A DNA stretch of 64,000 nt from an uncultured Anaerolineales bacterium (GCA_937952305.1 CALFZO010000029.1:1-64000), one strand, 5' to 3'; shown: positions 34,308-43,369, counted from the stretch's first letter. The notes: generated by a model not told the origin, from the letters alone. Numbers and translations: made by a program.

Positions 34308-36269
34308 ATGGCCGAGCACTATCACGACCAACTCGCTTACTACGGTGACCTGACGCCGGACGAACGCCGGGCCGTGGACGCCCATCTGGCGGCTTGCGCG
34401 GAGTGTCAGGCCACCTGGGCGGCTTACCGTCGCCAGGACGCGGCCCTGGAAGCCCTGCCGCGCCTGCGCCCGCGTCCGTCCGGGCGGCGCTGGTCGCCTG
34501 GCGCGAGTGCGCCGGCCAGGCCGTCGCTGCGGTGGGCCGTGGCCCGCCTGGGTGATGCCCTGGCGCTGGGCGGCCTGGCGGCCCTGCTGTGGCTGTTTGC
34601 GCTGCAGGTGCAGGGCCTGGCCGCGGGCGGCGCGGGGACGCTGACTCCGGCCGCGCTCGAACCGGGGCTGACGCTGCCGCCGACGCGGCTGCAGCCGCCA
34701 TCGCCGTGGCTGGACGCACTGCCTTGGCTGGCCGCCGCGCTGCTGGCAGTGGGCCTGCTGTTCATCCTGACGCGCCGCAGCCTGGTCCCGACGTTTACGG
34801 GTCTGGTGTTGGCCGGCCTGCTGCTGACCGGCTTCGTCTCCCCCTTCTCACTCGTGCCCAATCCGGTCGCCCTGGCCTGGCGGGTTGTCGGCGGCTACAG
34901 CTATGACCCGCGTTTGCCCTTCAAGAACGACTTCCTGATCGCGGGCAGCCCCGCGCGGGAGTTGCGGCCCTACCTGGACCAGTTGATCGGCCAGACCGGC
35001 CTTTCACCGCTGGACCCGAACCAACCCCTGGCGCGCTACGAGATCCTGCGCGTGAGCCTGCACCCGGTGCGCAACCGCGTGGCGCTGGTGACGACGCGCT
35101 TCATCTATGCCGATGGGTCGTCCCGCGTGTACCCGGTGCCCCTGCTCGGGCCGGCCGTCGATGTCGGCGGGTTCTGGCTGGCCGGCTGGCGCGCCGATGG
35201 CCTGGAGCGGCTGCGCAGCCAGCACCTGGCCTTCCCGGAGCAGCCCTTCGCCACAGAGACGGCGCCGCTCCGTCTGGGCGCCGTGCAGGCTCTGGCGCTT
35301 CACCCGGAGGCGAATCGTCTGGACGAGATAAACCCCGGCCACTGGTTGTGGGACAGCGTGCGCGTGGAGCGCCTGGTGGCGGCGCCGGACGGCAGCGGTT
35401 TCCTGGCGGCCGTTGAGCCGGAGGCCGGCCTCCGGCAGTTGTGGTGGGTGCCCTTCGACGGCACAGCGCCGGCCCTGGTCGCCCCGGTCAGTGACATCCG
35501 CGAGTACGGCTGGTCACCGGACAGCCGCACGATCGTCTACACCCGCTTCGATCCGGAGGCGGCCGCCGTGGATATCTTCCACGCCTTTGCCATCGTGAGC
35601 GTCCCGCGCGATCAGGCGGGGGCTGATTCCGCCAGCCGCACGTCTGGTGCGACCACGCTCGCCACGGGCCTGTCCACTGACCAATTGCCCGGCCTGACCG
35701 ACGCCGGCGTCTGGTTCTTCCACTCTGGCCAACTGTGGCTGGCGCCCTCGACCGGCGGCGTGCCCGTGGTGCAGCGCTCGGAGATCAGCTCAAACCAGGC
35801 GCCGCGGCCCTCGCCGGATGGCCGGCTGGTGGCCTATGCCCAGGCCGGCCGCCTGTGCCTGGCGGATCTGGCGGACGGCGGCGAGGTGTGCCTGGACGAC
35901 GTCGCCGCCGCCGAACTGACCTGGTCGCCGGACGGCCAGCGCCTGGCCGTGGTGGACCGCGATGTGAACAACCTGCGCCCGGTGCGGCTGGTGATCGTGT
36001 CCGCCGCCGGCGCCCTCCAGGCCGCGTTCGAGATCGCCCCGCGCGATGTCACCGATCCGCCGCAATGGACGCCCGATGGCGGCGCCGTTTTGATCCAGAC
36101 CTTCCCGCAGGACGGCCGCCGCATCATCGCCGTGGACCTGGCGAGCGGCCAGGTGCTGGATCTCAGCCGCGAGCACTGGGACGCGTACTTCACGCTCCTG
36201 CCGGGCGGGGAGGCGCTGCTGCTCAATAACGGGCGCGGCGGCTACTGGCGGGCGGAACTGGTGCGCTGA
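34308..36269 (+). CDS. Membrane anti-sigma factor fused to a TolB-like beta-propeller
   Basis: The 653-residue protein begins with a zinc-binding anti-sigma motif (H26-x3-C30-x2-C33) next to the ECF sigma gene. Three membrane helices follow (about 88-108, 142-155 and 160-180). A large extracytoplasmic region then carries propeller repeats such as REYGWSPDSRTIVYTRFD and LTWSPDGQRLAVVD, of the WD40-like/TolB type. The layout suggests that the outer propeller senses an extracytoplasmic condition and controls release of the sigma factor inside the cell. A single polypeptide joining these parts is less common than a simple anti-sigma factor. Confidence 0.85.
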   Translation: MAEHYHDQLAYYGDLTPDERRAVDAHLAACAECQATWAAYRRQDAALEALPRLRPRPSGRRWSPGASAPARPSLRWAVARLGDALALGGLAALLWLFALQVQGLAAGGAGTLTPAALEPGLTLPPTRLQPPSPWLDALPWLAAALLAVGLLFILTRRSLVPTFTGLVLAGLLLTGFVSPFSLVPNPVALAWRVVGGYSYDPRLPFKNDFLIAGSPARELRPYLDQLIGQTGLSPLDPNQPLARYEILRVSLHPVRNRVALVTTRFIYADGSSRVYPVPLLGPAVDVGGFWLAGWRADGLERLRSQHLAFPEQPFATETAPLRLGAVQALALHPEANRLDEINPGHWLWDSVRVERLVAAPDGSGFLAAVEPEAGLRQLWWVPFDGTAPALVAPVSDIREYGWSPDSRTIVYTRFDPEAAAVDIFHAFAIVSVPRDQAGADSASRTSGATTLATGLSTDQLPGLTDAGVWFFHSGQLWLAPSTGGVPVVQRSEISSNQAPRPSPDGRLVAYAQAGRLCLADLADGGEVCLDDVAAAELTWSPDGQRLAVVDRDVNNLRPVRLVIVSAAGALQAAFEIAPRDVTDPPQWTPDGGAVLIQTFPQDGRRIIAVDLASGQVLDLSREHWDAYFTLLPGGEALLLNNGRGGYWRAELVR

Positions 36270-36362
36270 ACCCACGTCACCCCGCGGCTGGCCGAGTCAC
36301 CGGCTGGCCGGACCGCGCGTCATACTGGCCAAATCACCCTGGTCTCAAGGAGTCTGGCGGGT

Positions 36363-37280
36363 ATGACCACTTCGTCCCCATCCGCACCCCAGCGTTCGGC
36401 CACCGATTCGCTGGAACGGCTGTTCAAACTGGCCGTCGTCGTCCTGGCCGCCCTGGTCGTAGCCGCCGTGCTGTTGGTGGTGGCCCAGAGCGCCGTCTAC
36501 AAAGTCCACGAGTATGAGCGCGGCCTGCACCTGCGCGGCGGCCAGTTTCTGGGCGAGGACCAGCCGGGCTGGCACGTGCAGATCCCGTTTGTGGATACGG
36601 TCATCTTGGTGAAGGTCAATGAGCGCCTGAGCTACGTGGAGCGCATCAACACGGTCACGGCCGACAACCTGACCATGGTGGTCTCGCTCCAGTACACCTA
36701 CCGCGTCACGGAGCCGCGCACCTTCGCGCTGGATGTGGACGACCCCGAGCGCATCCTGTTTGAGTTCGTACAGGGCAAGCTGCGCGATGTCGCCAATCGC
36801 AAGAGCATGGCCGAGATGATGAGCGCGCGCGTCGAGTTCAACGAGGCGATGCTGGCCGAGCTGCGCACCAAGGAGCAGCAGTACGGCGTCCAGTTTATCA
36901 CCGTGCAGATCCAGAGCGCTGAACCGCCGGCCAACGTCGTCCAGGCGATCGAGGACCGCATGGTGGCCGTGCAGCGCCAGGAGCAGGCCGAGGCCGAAGC
37001 CGCCCAGCAGCGCGTGCTGGCCGACGCCCAGTTCTACGCCGCCCAGAAGCAGGCCGACGCCGAGGCCTACCAGATCCAGCAGCGCGCCCAGGCGCAGCGC
37101 GAGTCGGTGCAGCTGTTGTTGAGCGAGCTCAGCCGGCATCCCGAGATCGCGGACAAGTACCTGGACTATCTGATGACGCAGGAGCTCAAGGACAACAGCA
37201 AGTGGATCATCAGCCAGACCGGGGAAGCGCCGACGGTCGAGCTGCGCGAGACGACCGAGCCGGCCCCGGCGCAGCCGTAA
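36363..37280 (+). CDS. SPFH/Band 7 (stomatin/HflC-like) membrane protein
   Basis: The 305-residue protein has one N-terminal membrane helix (about 20-42), then an SPFH domain beginning YKVHEYERGLHLRGG and GWHVQIPFVDTVILV. An Ala/Glu/Gln-rich coiled coil follows (about 200-245: VAVQRQEQAEAEAAQQRVL). SPFH proteins form membrane-attached rings that organise lipids or control proteases. No NfeD or HflK partner is adjacent, so the exact subgroup is undetermined. AAGGAG lies 10 nt before the ATG. It may be in one transcription unit with the next two genes. Confidence 0.87.
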   Translation: MTTSSPSAPQRSATDSLERLFKLAVVVLAALVVAAVLLVVAQSAVYKVHEYERGLHLRGGQFLGEDQPGWHVQIPFVDTVILVKVNERLSYVERINTVTADNLTMVVSLQYTYRVTEPRTFALDVDDPERILFEFVQGKLRDVANRKSMAEMMSARVEFNEAMLAELRTKEQQYGVQFITVQIQSAEPPANVVQAIEDRMVAVQRQEQAEAEAAQQRVLADAQFYAAQKQADAEAYQIQQRAQAQRESVQLLLSELSRHPEIADKYLDYLMTQELKDNSKWIISQTGEAPTVELRETTEPAPAQP

Positions 37281-37300
37281 CTCAGCCACGAGGCCAACCT

Positions 37301-37705
37301 ATGGATGCGACCGCTCAATCCAAGCGCTTTCGGGCGCTGGCCAGCCGTTGGATCACGCGCGGGCTCGGACTGCTGGTGATCGGTTTCTTCGGTTTGATGG
37401 TGGCGCTGGCGTTGACGAATGAAGACCCGGTGGCCCCGCAGGGCCGGCCGGTGATCGGGGCCCTGCTGGCCTGCCTGGCGGGTGTGGTGCTGAGCTGGCG
37501 TTGGGGACGGGCGGGCGGCACCCTCACGATCCTCGGCGCTCTGGGGCTGGCCGCCGCCGTGCTGGCCTCCAGCCAGGTGACCGGCCTGGGCTGGGAGAGC
37601 GTGCTGGTGGCGGTGGCCTACCCGATCCCGTTTCTGATCGTCGGCGGGCTGGCGCTGACCGAGGGCCGCCCGGCCGGGCCGGCCGACAAGGCAGGTGGGC
37701 AATGA
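37301..37705 (+). CDS. Four-helix membrane protein of unknown function
   Basis: The 134-residue product begins at the ATG at 37301, 21 bp after the SPFH gene. It has four hydrophobic helices (roughly 20-38, 48-64, 70-90 and 98-118) separated by very short loops and a small basic start. No catalytic or binding motif was recognised. It overlaps the next gene by 4 bp (ATGA), so the two are probably made together. Confidence 0.75.
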   Translation: MDATAQSKRFRALASRWITRGLGLLVIGFFGLMVALALTNEDPVAPQGRPVIGALLACLAGVVLSWRWGRAGGTLTILGALGLAAAVLASSQVTGLGWESVLVAVAYPIPFLIVGGLALTEGRPAGPADKAGGQ

Positions 37706-38190
37706 CGCGCCGCGCGCTGGGAGTGTTGGTGTGGGTGGTGCTGGCGCCGGCCGCCTTGTGCGCGGCGACGCTGGTCCTACGTCCGCAGGAGTGGCGGCCC
37801 CACACCCAAGACGAGCAGCGCACCATCACGATCTACGCCTACCGCCAGTGGCAGTCCACGGGCATCGACCTGGAGCCCGGCGACCAGGTCCGGATCAGCG
37901 CCAGCGGCGAGTGGCAGTATTCGCCCTACGTCGGCCTGCACGGTCCGGAGGGCGGCGGCAAGCCCGTCACCGTGGCCACCTATCCCATGCAGGCCGTCGA
38001 CGGCGGCGTGCTGCTCGGGCGCATCGGCGAGACCGGCCAGGAGTTCTACGTCGGCCGCGGGACCACCTGGTATGTGGACGCGCCCGGCCGGCTGATGCTG
38101 CGCATCAACGACGATCTGCTGGGCGACAACGTCGGACAGCTGACCATCCAGGTGGGCGTGACGCCGGCCCCGCAAACGCCCACGCCCTGA
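37702..38190 (+). CDS. Secreted LecA/PA-IL-like lectin-domain protein
   Basis: Start at ATG 37702 overlaps the previous stop. The 162-residue product has a signal peptide (VLVWVVLAPAALCAATLV). Its beta-sandwich sequence includes TGIDLEPGDQVRISASGEW, HGPEGGG and LLGRIGETGQEFYVG, the spacing seen in PA-IL (LecA)-like galactose-binding domains. Sugar specificity cannot be read from sequence. A Pro/Thr-rich end may link to the cell surface. It could bind glycans outside the cell or act as an envelope stress domain. Confidence 0.7.
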   Translation: MTRRALGVLVWVVLAPAALCAATLVLRPQEWRPHTQDEQRTITIYAYRQWQSTGIDLEPGDQVRISASGEWQYSPYVGLHGPEGGGKPVTVATYPMQAVDGGVLLGRIGETGQEFYVGRGTTWYVDAPGRLMLRINDDLLGDNVGQLTIQVGVTPAPQTPTP

Positions 38191-38249
38191 AGCCGGCCCA
38201 GGACCGGCGGCCGCTGCCACGGATCTGCGGTCCAGAAGAAAGGGGACGC

Positions 38250-38744
38250 ATGTTGTTGTCAGGCGGCAAGCTCAAGACATTTGGCCGGATGGCACCTCTG
38301 GTATTGCTGCTGGCGACAACACTGGGGCCCTGGTTCATCGACAGCCATCCGGCAACCGAAGCGACGTGCGCTGCTCCCTACATCTGGCAGGGTAACGGTT
38401 TCTGCGCATGCCGGGTCACTTTCCTGGCAGCGATTGAGCAAGCTATCGAACCGGGCCACAGTGGGTTGTGGCTGCTGAGCCTGCCCCCCGTGCTGCCTCT
38501 ATTCAGCACACTGCTTCTCCGCCTGAGCGGAGAGCGCCGGTGGCTGTGGATCGGTCACCTGGCGGCCTGGGGGTTGGCTGCCGTTTACGCGCTCTTTCTA
38601 TTCGTTGGTTATTGGTATCGGCACCCCGCGCTGATACTCTGGGGCGCCGGGGTTGGCGGCGGGGTGGCCGTTGTCAGCCTGGCAGGCGAGATGCTCTTGC
38701 GAAAATCCCCGGCCCGCCCGGCCTCACCGGGAAGGGTTCTGTAG
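38250..38744 (+). CDS. Hypothetical membrane protein
   Basis: The 164-residue product starts at the ATG at 38250, preceded by AAAGGGGA. It has an N-terminal hydrophobic helix, a Cys-containing loop (CAAPYIWQGNGFCACR), then three further helices in the C-terminal half. No family was recognised. G+C is lower than in the preceding genes and marks the start of a composition change that deepens in the next gene. Function unknown. Confidence 0.7.
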   Translation: MLLSGGKLKTFGRMAPLVLLLATTLGPWFIDSHPATEATCAAPYIWQGNGFCACRVTFLAAIEQAIEPGHSGLWLLSLPPVLPLFSTLLLRLSGERRWLWIGHLAAWGLAAVYALFLFVGYWYRHPALILWGAGVGGGVAVVSLAGEMLLRKSPARPASPGRVL

Positions 38745-38919
38745 GCCGGTCCGCACTCAGCCCAAAGAGTCTAGGCACCCAGCCGCCCAGCCGGCGGGCC
38801 GTGAATTGGCAGGCTTCTGCGCTGGGCCGGCACTCTTTCGGTTGTGGGCATTGTCCGCATTCCATCAGTTGCCCGGTCTACCTGCCAACCACTAGCGCAG
38901 AGCTAACGAGATCATCAGA

Positions 38920-40449
38920 ATGAACCCGAATAGCAAAAGACCCCACTGGCTTCTTTATCCCGCCTGGATGGTTCTGTCGTTCTTATGCATTCCTGGTGCC
39001 TATTTCTTTGACTTTATCGTCCGGAGCATCATCACTCAGGTGGTCGGTGACTTGATCTACGTGAATGGGGCGCGCCTCTTTACGGAGGATTTTCTATTTG
39101 CCTATACCTTTATTCCGATGGTCGGTCTTGTGACAGGCGCCCTGCAATATGCGCTATTGCGCCGTTATCTGCCACGTATGGGGTGGTGGGTGCTCGCGAC
39201 TACCGGCGGCTGGCTACTTGGAATGCTGTGGTTTCTCTTAACGGGCGGGAACCGTTCCCTGAAACCCGGTCTGATGTTTCTCGTGATGGGTTTGGCAATC
39301 GGGATCGCACAATGGCTGCTGCTGCGGCGGCGATTGTCCCAGCCCGGTTGGTGGATTGTGGCCAATGTTATCGGCTGGGGGCTGTTGGCTTTGATAACCG
39401 CAGGCAGTGAGCGTCCAGCGGCTTCCAATGCAGCAGAAACATGCACCGCCGTTGCACCAACATCAACGCTCAGGGCTGCCCCTCATCCCGCCGAAACTGG
39501 CGAGCTCGCGTCGTCGCCCAAGAAAACGCTCTTGCTTTATGACGATGATGGCAGTCGCGATGGAATGGCAGCGCTTCTCTACTTGCTAAGTTATCCAGAT
39601 ATATCTATTCGGGCTATAACCATTTCCTATGGTGAAGCGCACCCCGAAGTGTATATACAGCACCTGGGGTGTGTGCTGGACCGTCTAGGGATGAGTGACA
39701 TTCCACTGGGCGCAGGGCAGGATATGCCCTTGGCAGGAGGCACTCCTTTCCCCGATTGGTTACGCCAACTAAGCGACAATTTCTGGGATTATCCGTTACC
39801 GACTGCTGACAAGACTTATCCTTTCCAGAATGCTCCCAACTTGATAGTTTCGATTGCTAATGAAGCTCCAGAACCCATAACCGTCTTTTTGAGCGGGCCT
39901 TTTACTAATCTGGCGCAGGCTCTGCAGCTCGACCCGGCCATAAAAAGCAAAATTTCAGCCGTTTACTTCATGGGCGGCGCGGTGTATGTTCCGGGCAACA
40001 TAACCGGTCTGATTCGCGACTCCAACAACCACGTTGCAGACTGGAATATCATAGCCGACCCGCAAGCTGCAAAAGAAGTATTCGAGTCTGGCTTGGAGCT
40101 TTATATGGTGCCGCTTGACGCCACGCATCGAGTGTTACTAAGTCAGGCAGATATCCTTCCGTGGCGCCAAGGTGATGACAAAGCCACTATGGTTGCAGAT
40201 CTCTACGACATCATGTTCGATACTTGGGGCCTTAAGGAGGCTGAGATTTTCGACCTAACAGCAGCCGTCATCATGGTTGAATCTGAAACGTGCAACTTTC
40301 AGCCGCTTCATCTTGAGGTAATTACGGATAGCGGCCCTACTCAAGGACAGACCGTGGTTGTTCCCAATATCGAGCCGAACATTTTCGTCTGCTTGGAACC
40401 GAATGTGAATCAAGTCAAGCAGAATATGAATAAGACCTTCTCGCCGTAG
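38920..40449 (+). CDS. Membrane-domain/nucleoside hydrolase fusion
   Basis: The 509-residue protein has four or five membrane helices in its first ~170 residues, with the repeated GWWVLATTGGWLLGMLW and GWWIVANVIGWGLLAL. After a Thr/Ala/Pro linker comes an inosine-uridine nucleoside hydrolase domain (about 200-505). Family motifs are VFLSGPFTNLAQAL, DWNIIADPQAAKEVFESG and PLDATHRVLLSQ. The calcium-site motif DxDxGxDD is altered: it reads DDDGSRDG, so one of the paired aspartates is Gly and the Gly position is Ser; activity is therefore uncertain. G+C is near 50%, clearly below the neighbours, which suggests recent transfer. Membrane-anchored nucleoside hydrolases of this kind are unusual. Confidence 0.85.
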   Translation: MNPNSKRPHWLLYPAWMVLSFLCIPGAYFFDFIVRSIITQVVGDLIYVNGARLFTEDFLFAYTFIPMVGLVTGALQYALLRRYLPRMGWWVLATTGGWLLGMLWFLLTGGNRSLKPGLMFLVMGLAIGIAQWLLLRRRLSQPGWWIVANVIGWGLLALITAGSERPAASNAAETCTAVAPTSTLRAAPHPAETGELASSPKKTLLLYDDDGSRDGMAALLYLLSYPDISIRAITISYGEAHPEVYIQHLGCVLDRLGMSDIPLGAGQDMPLAGGTPFPDWLRQLSDNFWDYPLPTADKTYPFQNAPNLIVSIANEAPEPITVFLSGPFTNLAQALQLDPAIKSKISAVYFMGGAVYVPGNITGLIRDSNNHVADWNIIADPQAAKEVFESGLELYMVPLDATHRVLLSQADILPWRQGDDKATMVADLYDIMFDTWGLKEAEIFDLTAAVIMVESETCNFQPLHLEVITDSGPTQGQTVVVPNIEPNIFVCLEPNVNQVKQNMNKTFSP

Positions 40450-40456
40450 GGAAAGC

Positions 40457-40617
40457 CGCCCAACCAGCGGTTGCTAAGAACGGGCCGACACCGGGAGCCT
40501 TCTGCCGAAATCAGTGACCGGTTCAGCGGGGCGGGAGACCGCACCCGATCTCGGGGATTGCAGGCGCCTGTCCTTGGCGCTGCCCTCGCTTCGCTCGGGG
40601 GCACAGGCCGCTTGGGT
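40457..40617. repeat. Palindrome-rich non-coding stretch after the nucleoside hydrolase
   Basis: The 412 bp between the hydrolase stop (40449) and the end of the methyltransferase gene (40862) hold no convincing gene. Just after the stop, GCCCAACCAGCGG has a partial inverted partner CCGCTTGGGTT at 40607-40617. Between them lies a nested palindrome, GCCTGT...ACAGGC around TGCCCTCG...CGGGGGCA (40566-40608). It resembles REP-like or degraded integron attC-type sequence, but a proper attC end was not found. Confidence 0.3.
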
Positions 40618-40861
40618 TAACGCGCTCGGCCGGCGCCTGAGCCGCCACGTTGGTTTCATTTAGCCCCAGCCGTTCGGCCGCCCGGTGAGCGGCCTGTTCG
40701 TCTTCTGCTTCAGCCGGAAACGCAAATGCAGACAAGTCGGCGCAATCCACAGGCCAGCCGGCGGCCCAAACCAAGGCCCGTAAGCTCACTGGGTGCGCGC
40801 GCGCACGGACGCCGGATCGAGCTCGGTCAACGGCTTGTGGCGTCGTGGGCACCCCGCCGCG

Positions 40862-41791
40862 TCAGGCGCGCTCAGCCACGAACCAGACGTGGCAGCTTTT
40901 GTGCAGGCGGCCGCGTTCGAAGCCGGCCACGACTGTGCGCACTACGCGCAAACCGCTGGCCTCCAGGCGGCGCTGCCACTCCGGCACGGTCTTGAATTCA
41001 AACGGCATGTTCATCTCGGGCAGCCCCTGCGCTACGGCATTGGCGTAGTAGTCGATCAGGGCCAGCGCCTCCGCCTGGGCCGCCAGCGGCAGCGCCACGA
41101 AGGTCCGCAGCAGCGGCTGCGCGGCCAGTGTCTCGGCCAGGCCGGGCAGGTCCGGCGGCAGGCCGTAGGCGTCCTCCTTGATGACGAGCTGGCGCGCGAT
41201 CCGCGACAGGCGTTCCAGCACGGGCGCCAGGTCGGCGGCGTCGATGTGGTGCAGCACGGCTTGGATAAGCGCCGTGTCGGCGCTGTCGTCCGGGTACGCC
41301 ACCTCGGTCGGCGTCGTCATCTGCACAAAGGGCAGGTGGCGAGCCTCGGCGTAGCGGTAGTCCAGCACATCGGTCGTGAGAACCTGATAGCCGCCGCGCG
41401 CCAGGCGGGCCGCCAGGTAGCCGCTGCCGCAGCCAAAGTCCAGGATCCGCGGGCCGCGCAGCAGGGCCCCCAGGTGCTGGAAGTCGGTCTCTGGCTTGAG
41501 GCGCGTCTTGTAGTCATGGTAGCGGGCGTTGAACCAGAACTCCGGATTAGACTTGCGGAATGTGTCGCGCTGCAGGCCGGTGACGACGGCCACCAGCCGG
41601 GCCGGATCGGGGGCGGCGCGCTGGCTGGCCTCGAGTTGGTCGAAGGCTTCATCCACCAGGCGGTCGACCGGGGCCGCCAGGTCCGGGAAGAACTCGTGAT
41701 AGCCGGCGCGCACGCCGGCGCGCACGAAGCCGGCCACGGCCGGGTTGCGCAGCGCCCGGCCAACAGTGAGGAGGGAGTGTTCGCTTGACAT
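40862..41791 (-). CDS. Class I SAM-dependent methyltransferase
   Basis: The ATG at 41791 follows AGGA and gives 309 residues; the longer in-frame opening lacks a start signal. The SAM-binding motif I is GPRILDFGCGSGYLAARLA and motif II is VLTTDVLDYR. The post-motif region ALIQAVLHHIDAADLAPVLERLSRIA matches methyltransferase type-11/12 families. The N-terminal ~130 residues are helical and may bind the substrate, which cannot be predicted. It stands alone between the low-GC island and the divergent TPR gene. Confidence 0.82.
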   Translation of the reverse strand: MSSEHSLLTVGRALRNPAVAGFVRAGVRAGYHEFFPDLAAPVDRLVDEAFDQLEASQRAAPDPARLVAVVTGLQRDTFRKSNPEFWFNARYHDYKTRLKPETDFQHLGALLRGPRILDFGCGSGYLAARLARGGYQVLTTDVLDYRYAEARHLPFVQMTTPTEVAYPDDSADTALIQAVLHHIDAADLAPVLERLSRIARQLVIKEDAYGLPPDLPGLAETLAAQPLLRTFVALPLAAQAEALALIDYYANAVAQGLPEMNMPFEFKTVPEWQRRLEASGLRVVRTVVAGFERGRLHKSCHVWFVAERA

Positions 41792-41888
41792 GTCGGTATC
41801 CTGCTGAAAGGGGCGGCTCAGCGGCCTTGAAGGGTGAGGCTGCGGACGCCCAGCCGGCGCGCCGCTCCACCCCGTCGGTCGAGGCAAA

Positions 41889-41917
41889 TTGTCCTGGTTG
41901 TGCTCTCATGCTAGAGT
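41889..41917 (+). promoter_or_regulatory. Promoter directly before the TPR gene (possibly leaderless)
   Basis: TTGTCC and TAGAGT are separated by 17 bp. The -10 ends 6 bp before the GTG start at 41924, so the transcript would begin at or near the start codon. No Shine-Dalgarno is seen. Confidence 0.5.
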
Positions 41918-41923
41918 TGGGGC

Positions 41924-43369
41924 GTGGCCGCCGAAGCCTCCGCCAACCCCGAAGCCGCCGAACTGCTTCAGCTCGGCATTGCCGCCTATCGCGCCGGCGA
42001 TCGGCGCCGCGCCCGGCAGCTGCTGACAGCGGCCACCCAGCGTGACCCGCGCCTCGAGCAGGCCTGGTTGTGGCTGAGCGCGGCCCATGACGACCTGGAG
42101 TTCCGGCGCATCTGCCTGCAGAAGGTCCTGGCCCTCAACCCCCGCAACGCCGATGCCCGGCGCGGGCTGCAGATCTTGGATGGCGCGCCGCCGCCGCGCG
42201 TCTCGGTCTTCTCGCCGCCGCCCGCCGGCAGCGCCGCGCCGCCCGCGGCCGAACCGCCGCCACGCCCGCCGGCCGCCACCATGCGCGCCCGCCCGAGCGA
42301 GCCCATTTTGCCGCATTGCCCGTGGTGCGGCGCCGAGTTCACCCGGCGCGCCCAGGATCGCTGCCCGCGCTGCGCCAAGCCCCTGGAAGTCGATTGCCCG
42401 GCCTGCGAGCGGCCGGTCCCGTTGGAGGCCGAGAGTTGCGTGCATTGCGGCCAGGCGGTCGGCCGATTCTTCGCCGACCGGGAAGGGTATTTGTCCCGGC
42501 TGGGGGAGGCGTACTTCGCCCAGAACTGGGTGGACCAGGCGCTGGCGATGTATGCGCTGCTGCTGGAGATGGCGCCGGCCAAAGAACTCTATCACCGGCG
42601 CACCGCCCAATTGTACGGCCAAATCGGCGACACCGTCGCCAGCATCAACGCCTACCGGCGGGTGCTGGAGTTGAGCCTGGATGATCCGGAAGCACTGACC
42701 CAGCTCGCCCGCTGGTACCTGATCTTGCATCAAGCGCCGGAGCTCAAGGAGATCGGCCAGCGCCTGCGCGCCTTGAAGCAGCGCTCGCCCAAGCTGACGG
42801 CCATGCTCGGCGATATCGAGTACGAGCTCGAGCACTACAAGGCAGCCGAGCCGATCTACCGCGAGCTGGTGCAGCGCCGCGACCTGGACCCAGAGACGCG
42901 GGTGCGCCTGCATTTCCGCCTGGGCGAAATGGCCCGCGAGCGCGGCGATCCGGCCGGGGCGGTGCGGGCCTACTCCGCCGCAGTCGGACTGGGCGTTGAC
43001 GGGCACGAGGCCAAGCTGGCCCAAAGCCGGCTGGATGCGCTCCGCCCGCCGCTGCCCGAGCAGGCCTTGCGCAGCTATGGCGAAACCCTGCGCGCCATGG
43101 TCGGCCCGGTGCTGCTGGTCTGGCTCACGGCCGGCCTGCAGATCGGGTTTGAGATGCGGCGCCTGACCGGCGTGGGTCTGGTGGGACTGGTGCTGACCGT
43201 GCTGGGGAGCTACCTGCTGGCGTGCGCGCTGGTGACGCCGCAGACGCTGGAGTGGCGCGAGGCGCTCGGGCCGGCTGGCTTGAACCAGCCGGTGGCCAAG
43301 ACGCTGGCGGCCGTCGTCGGCGGCGGGCTGGCGGCCACGGCGCTGTTCCTGGTCCTGTTCGGGATGTGA
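41924..43369 (+). CDS. TPR/zinc-ribbon membrane protein
   Basis: The GTG-started 481-residue product opens with TPR-like helices (LLQLGIAAYRAGDRRRARQLL). A Pro/Ala-rich linker follows, then a run of zinc ribbons with CPWC, CPRC, CPAC and CVHC pairs (about 125-180). Further TPRs come next (EAYFAQNWVDQALAMYALLLE, LYGQIGDTVASINAYRRVLEL), and there are two membrane helices near the C-terminus. It is probably an adaptor at the inner membrane. The rhomboid protease gene begins 9 bp after its stop, implying functional linkage. No enzymatic motif is visible. Confidence 0.82.
   Translation: MAAEASANPEAAELLQLGIAAYRAGDRRRARQLLTAATQRDPRLEQAWLWLSAAHDDLEFRRICLQKVLALNPRNADARRGLQILDGAPPPRVSVFSPPPAGSAAPPAAEPPPRPPAATMRARPSEPILPHCPWCGAEFTRRAQDRCPRCAKPLEVDCPACERPVPLEAESCVHCGQAVGRFFADREGYLSRLGEAYFAQNWVDQALAMYALLLEMAPAKELYHRRTAQLYGQIGDTVASINAYRRVLELSLDDPEALTQLARWYLILHQAPELKEIGQRLRALKQRSPKLTAMLGDIEYELEHYKAAEPIYRELVQRRDLDPETRVRLHFRLGEMARERGDPAGAVRAYSAAVGLGVDGHEAKLAQSRLDALRPPLPEQALRSYGETLRAMVGPVLLVWLTAGLQIGFEMRRLTGVGLVGLVLTVLGSYLLACALVTPQTLEWREALGPAGLNQPVAKTLAAVVGGGLAATALFLVLFGM

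Noticed and set aside
40523..40852. A 109-codon minus-strand open frame in the gap after the nucleoside hydrolase
   Set aside because: No ribosome-binding site, no family resemblance, and it crosses the palindrome-rich segment; at most a decayed gene remnant.
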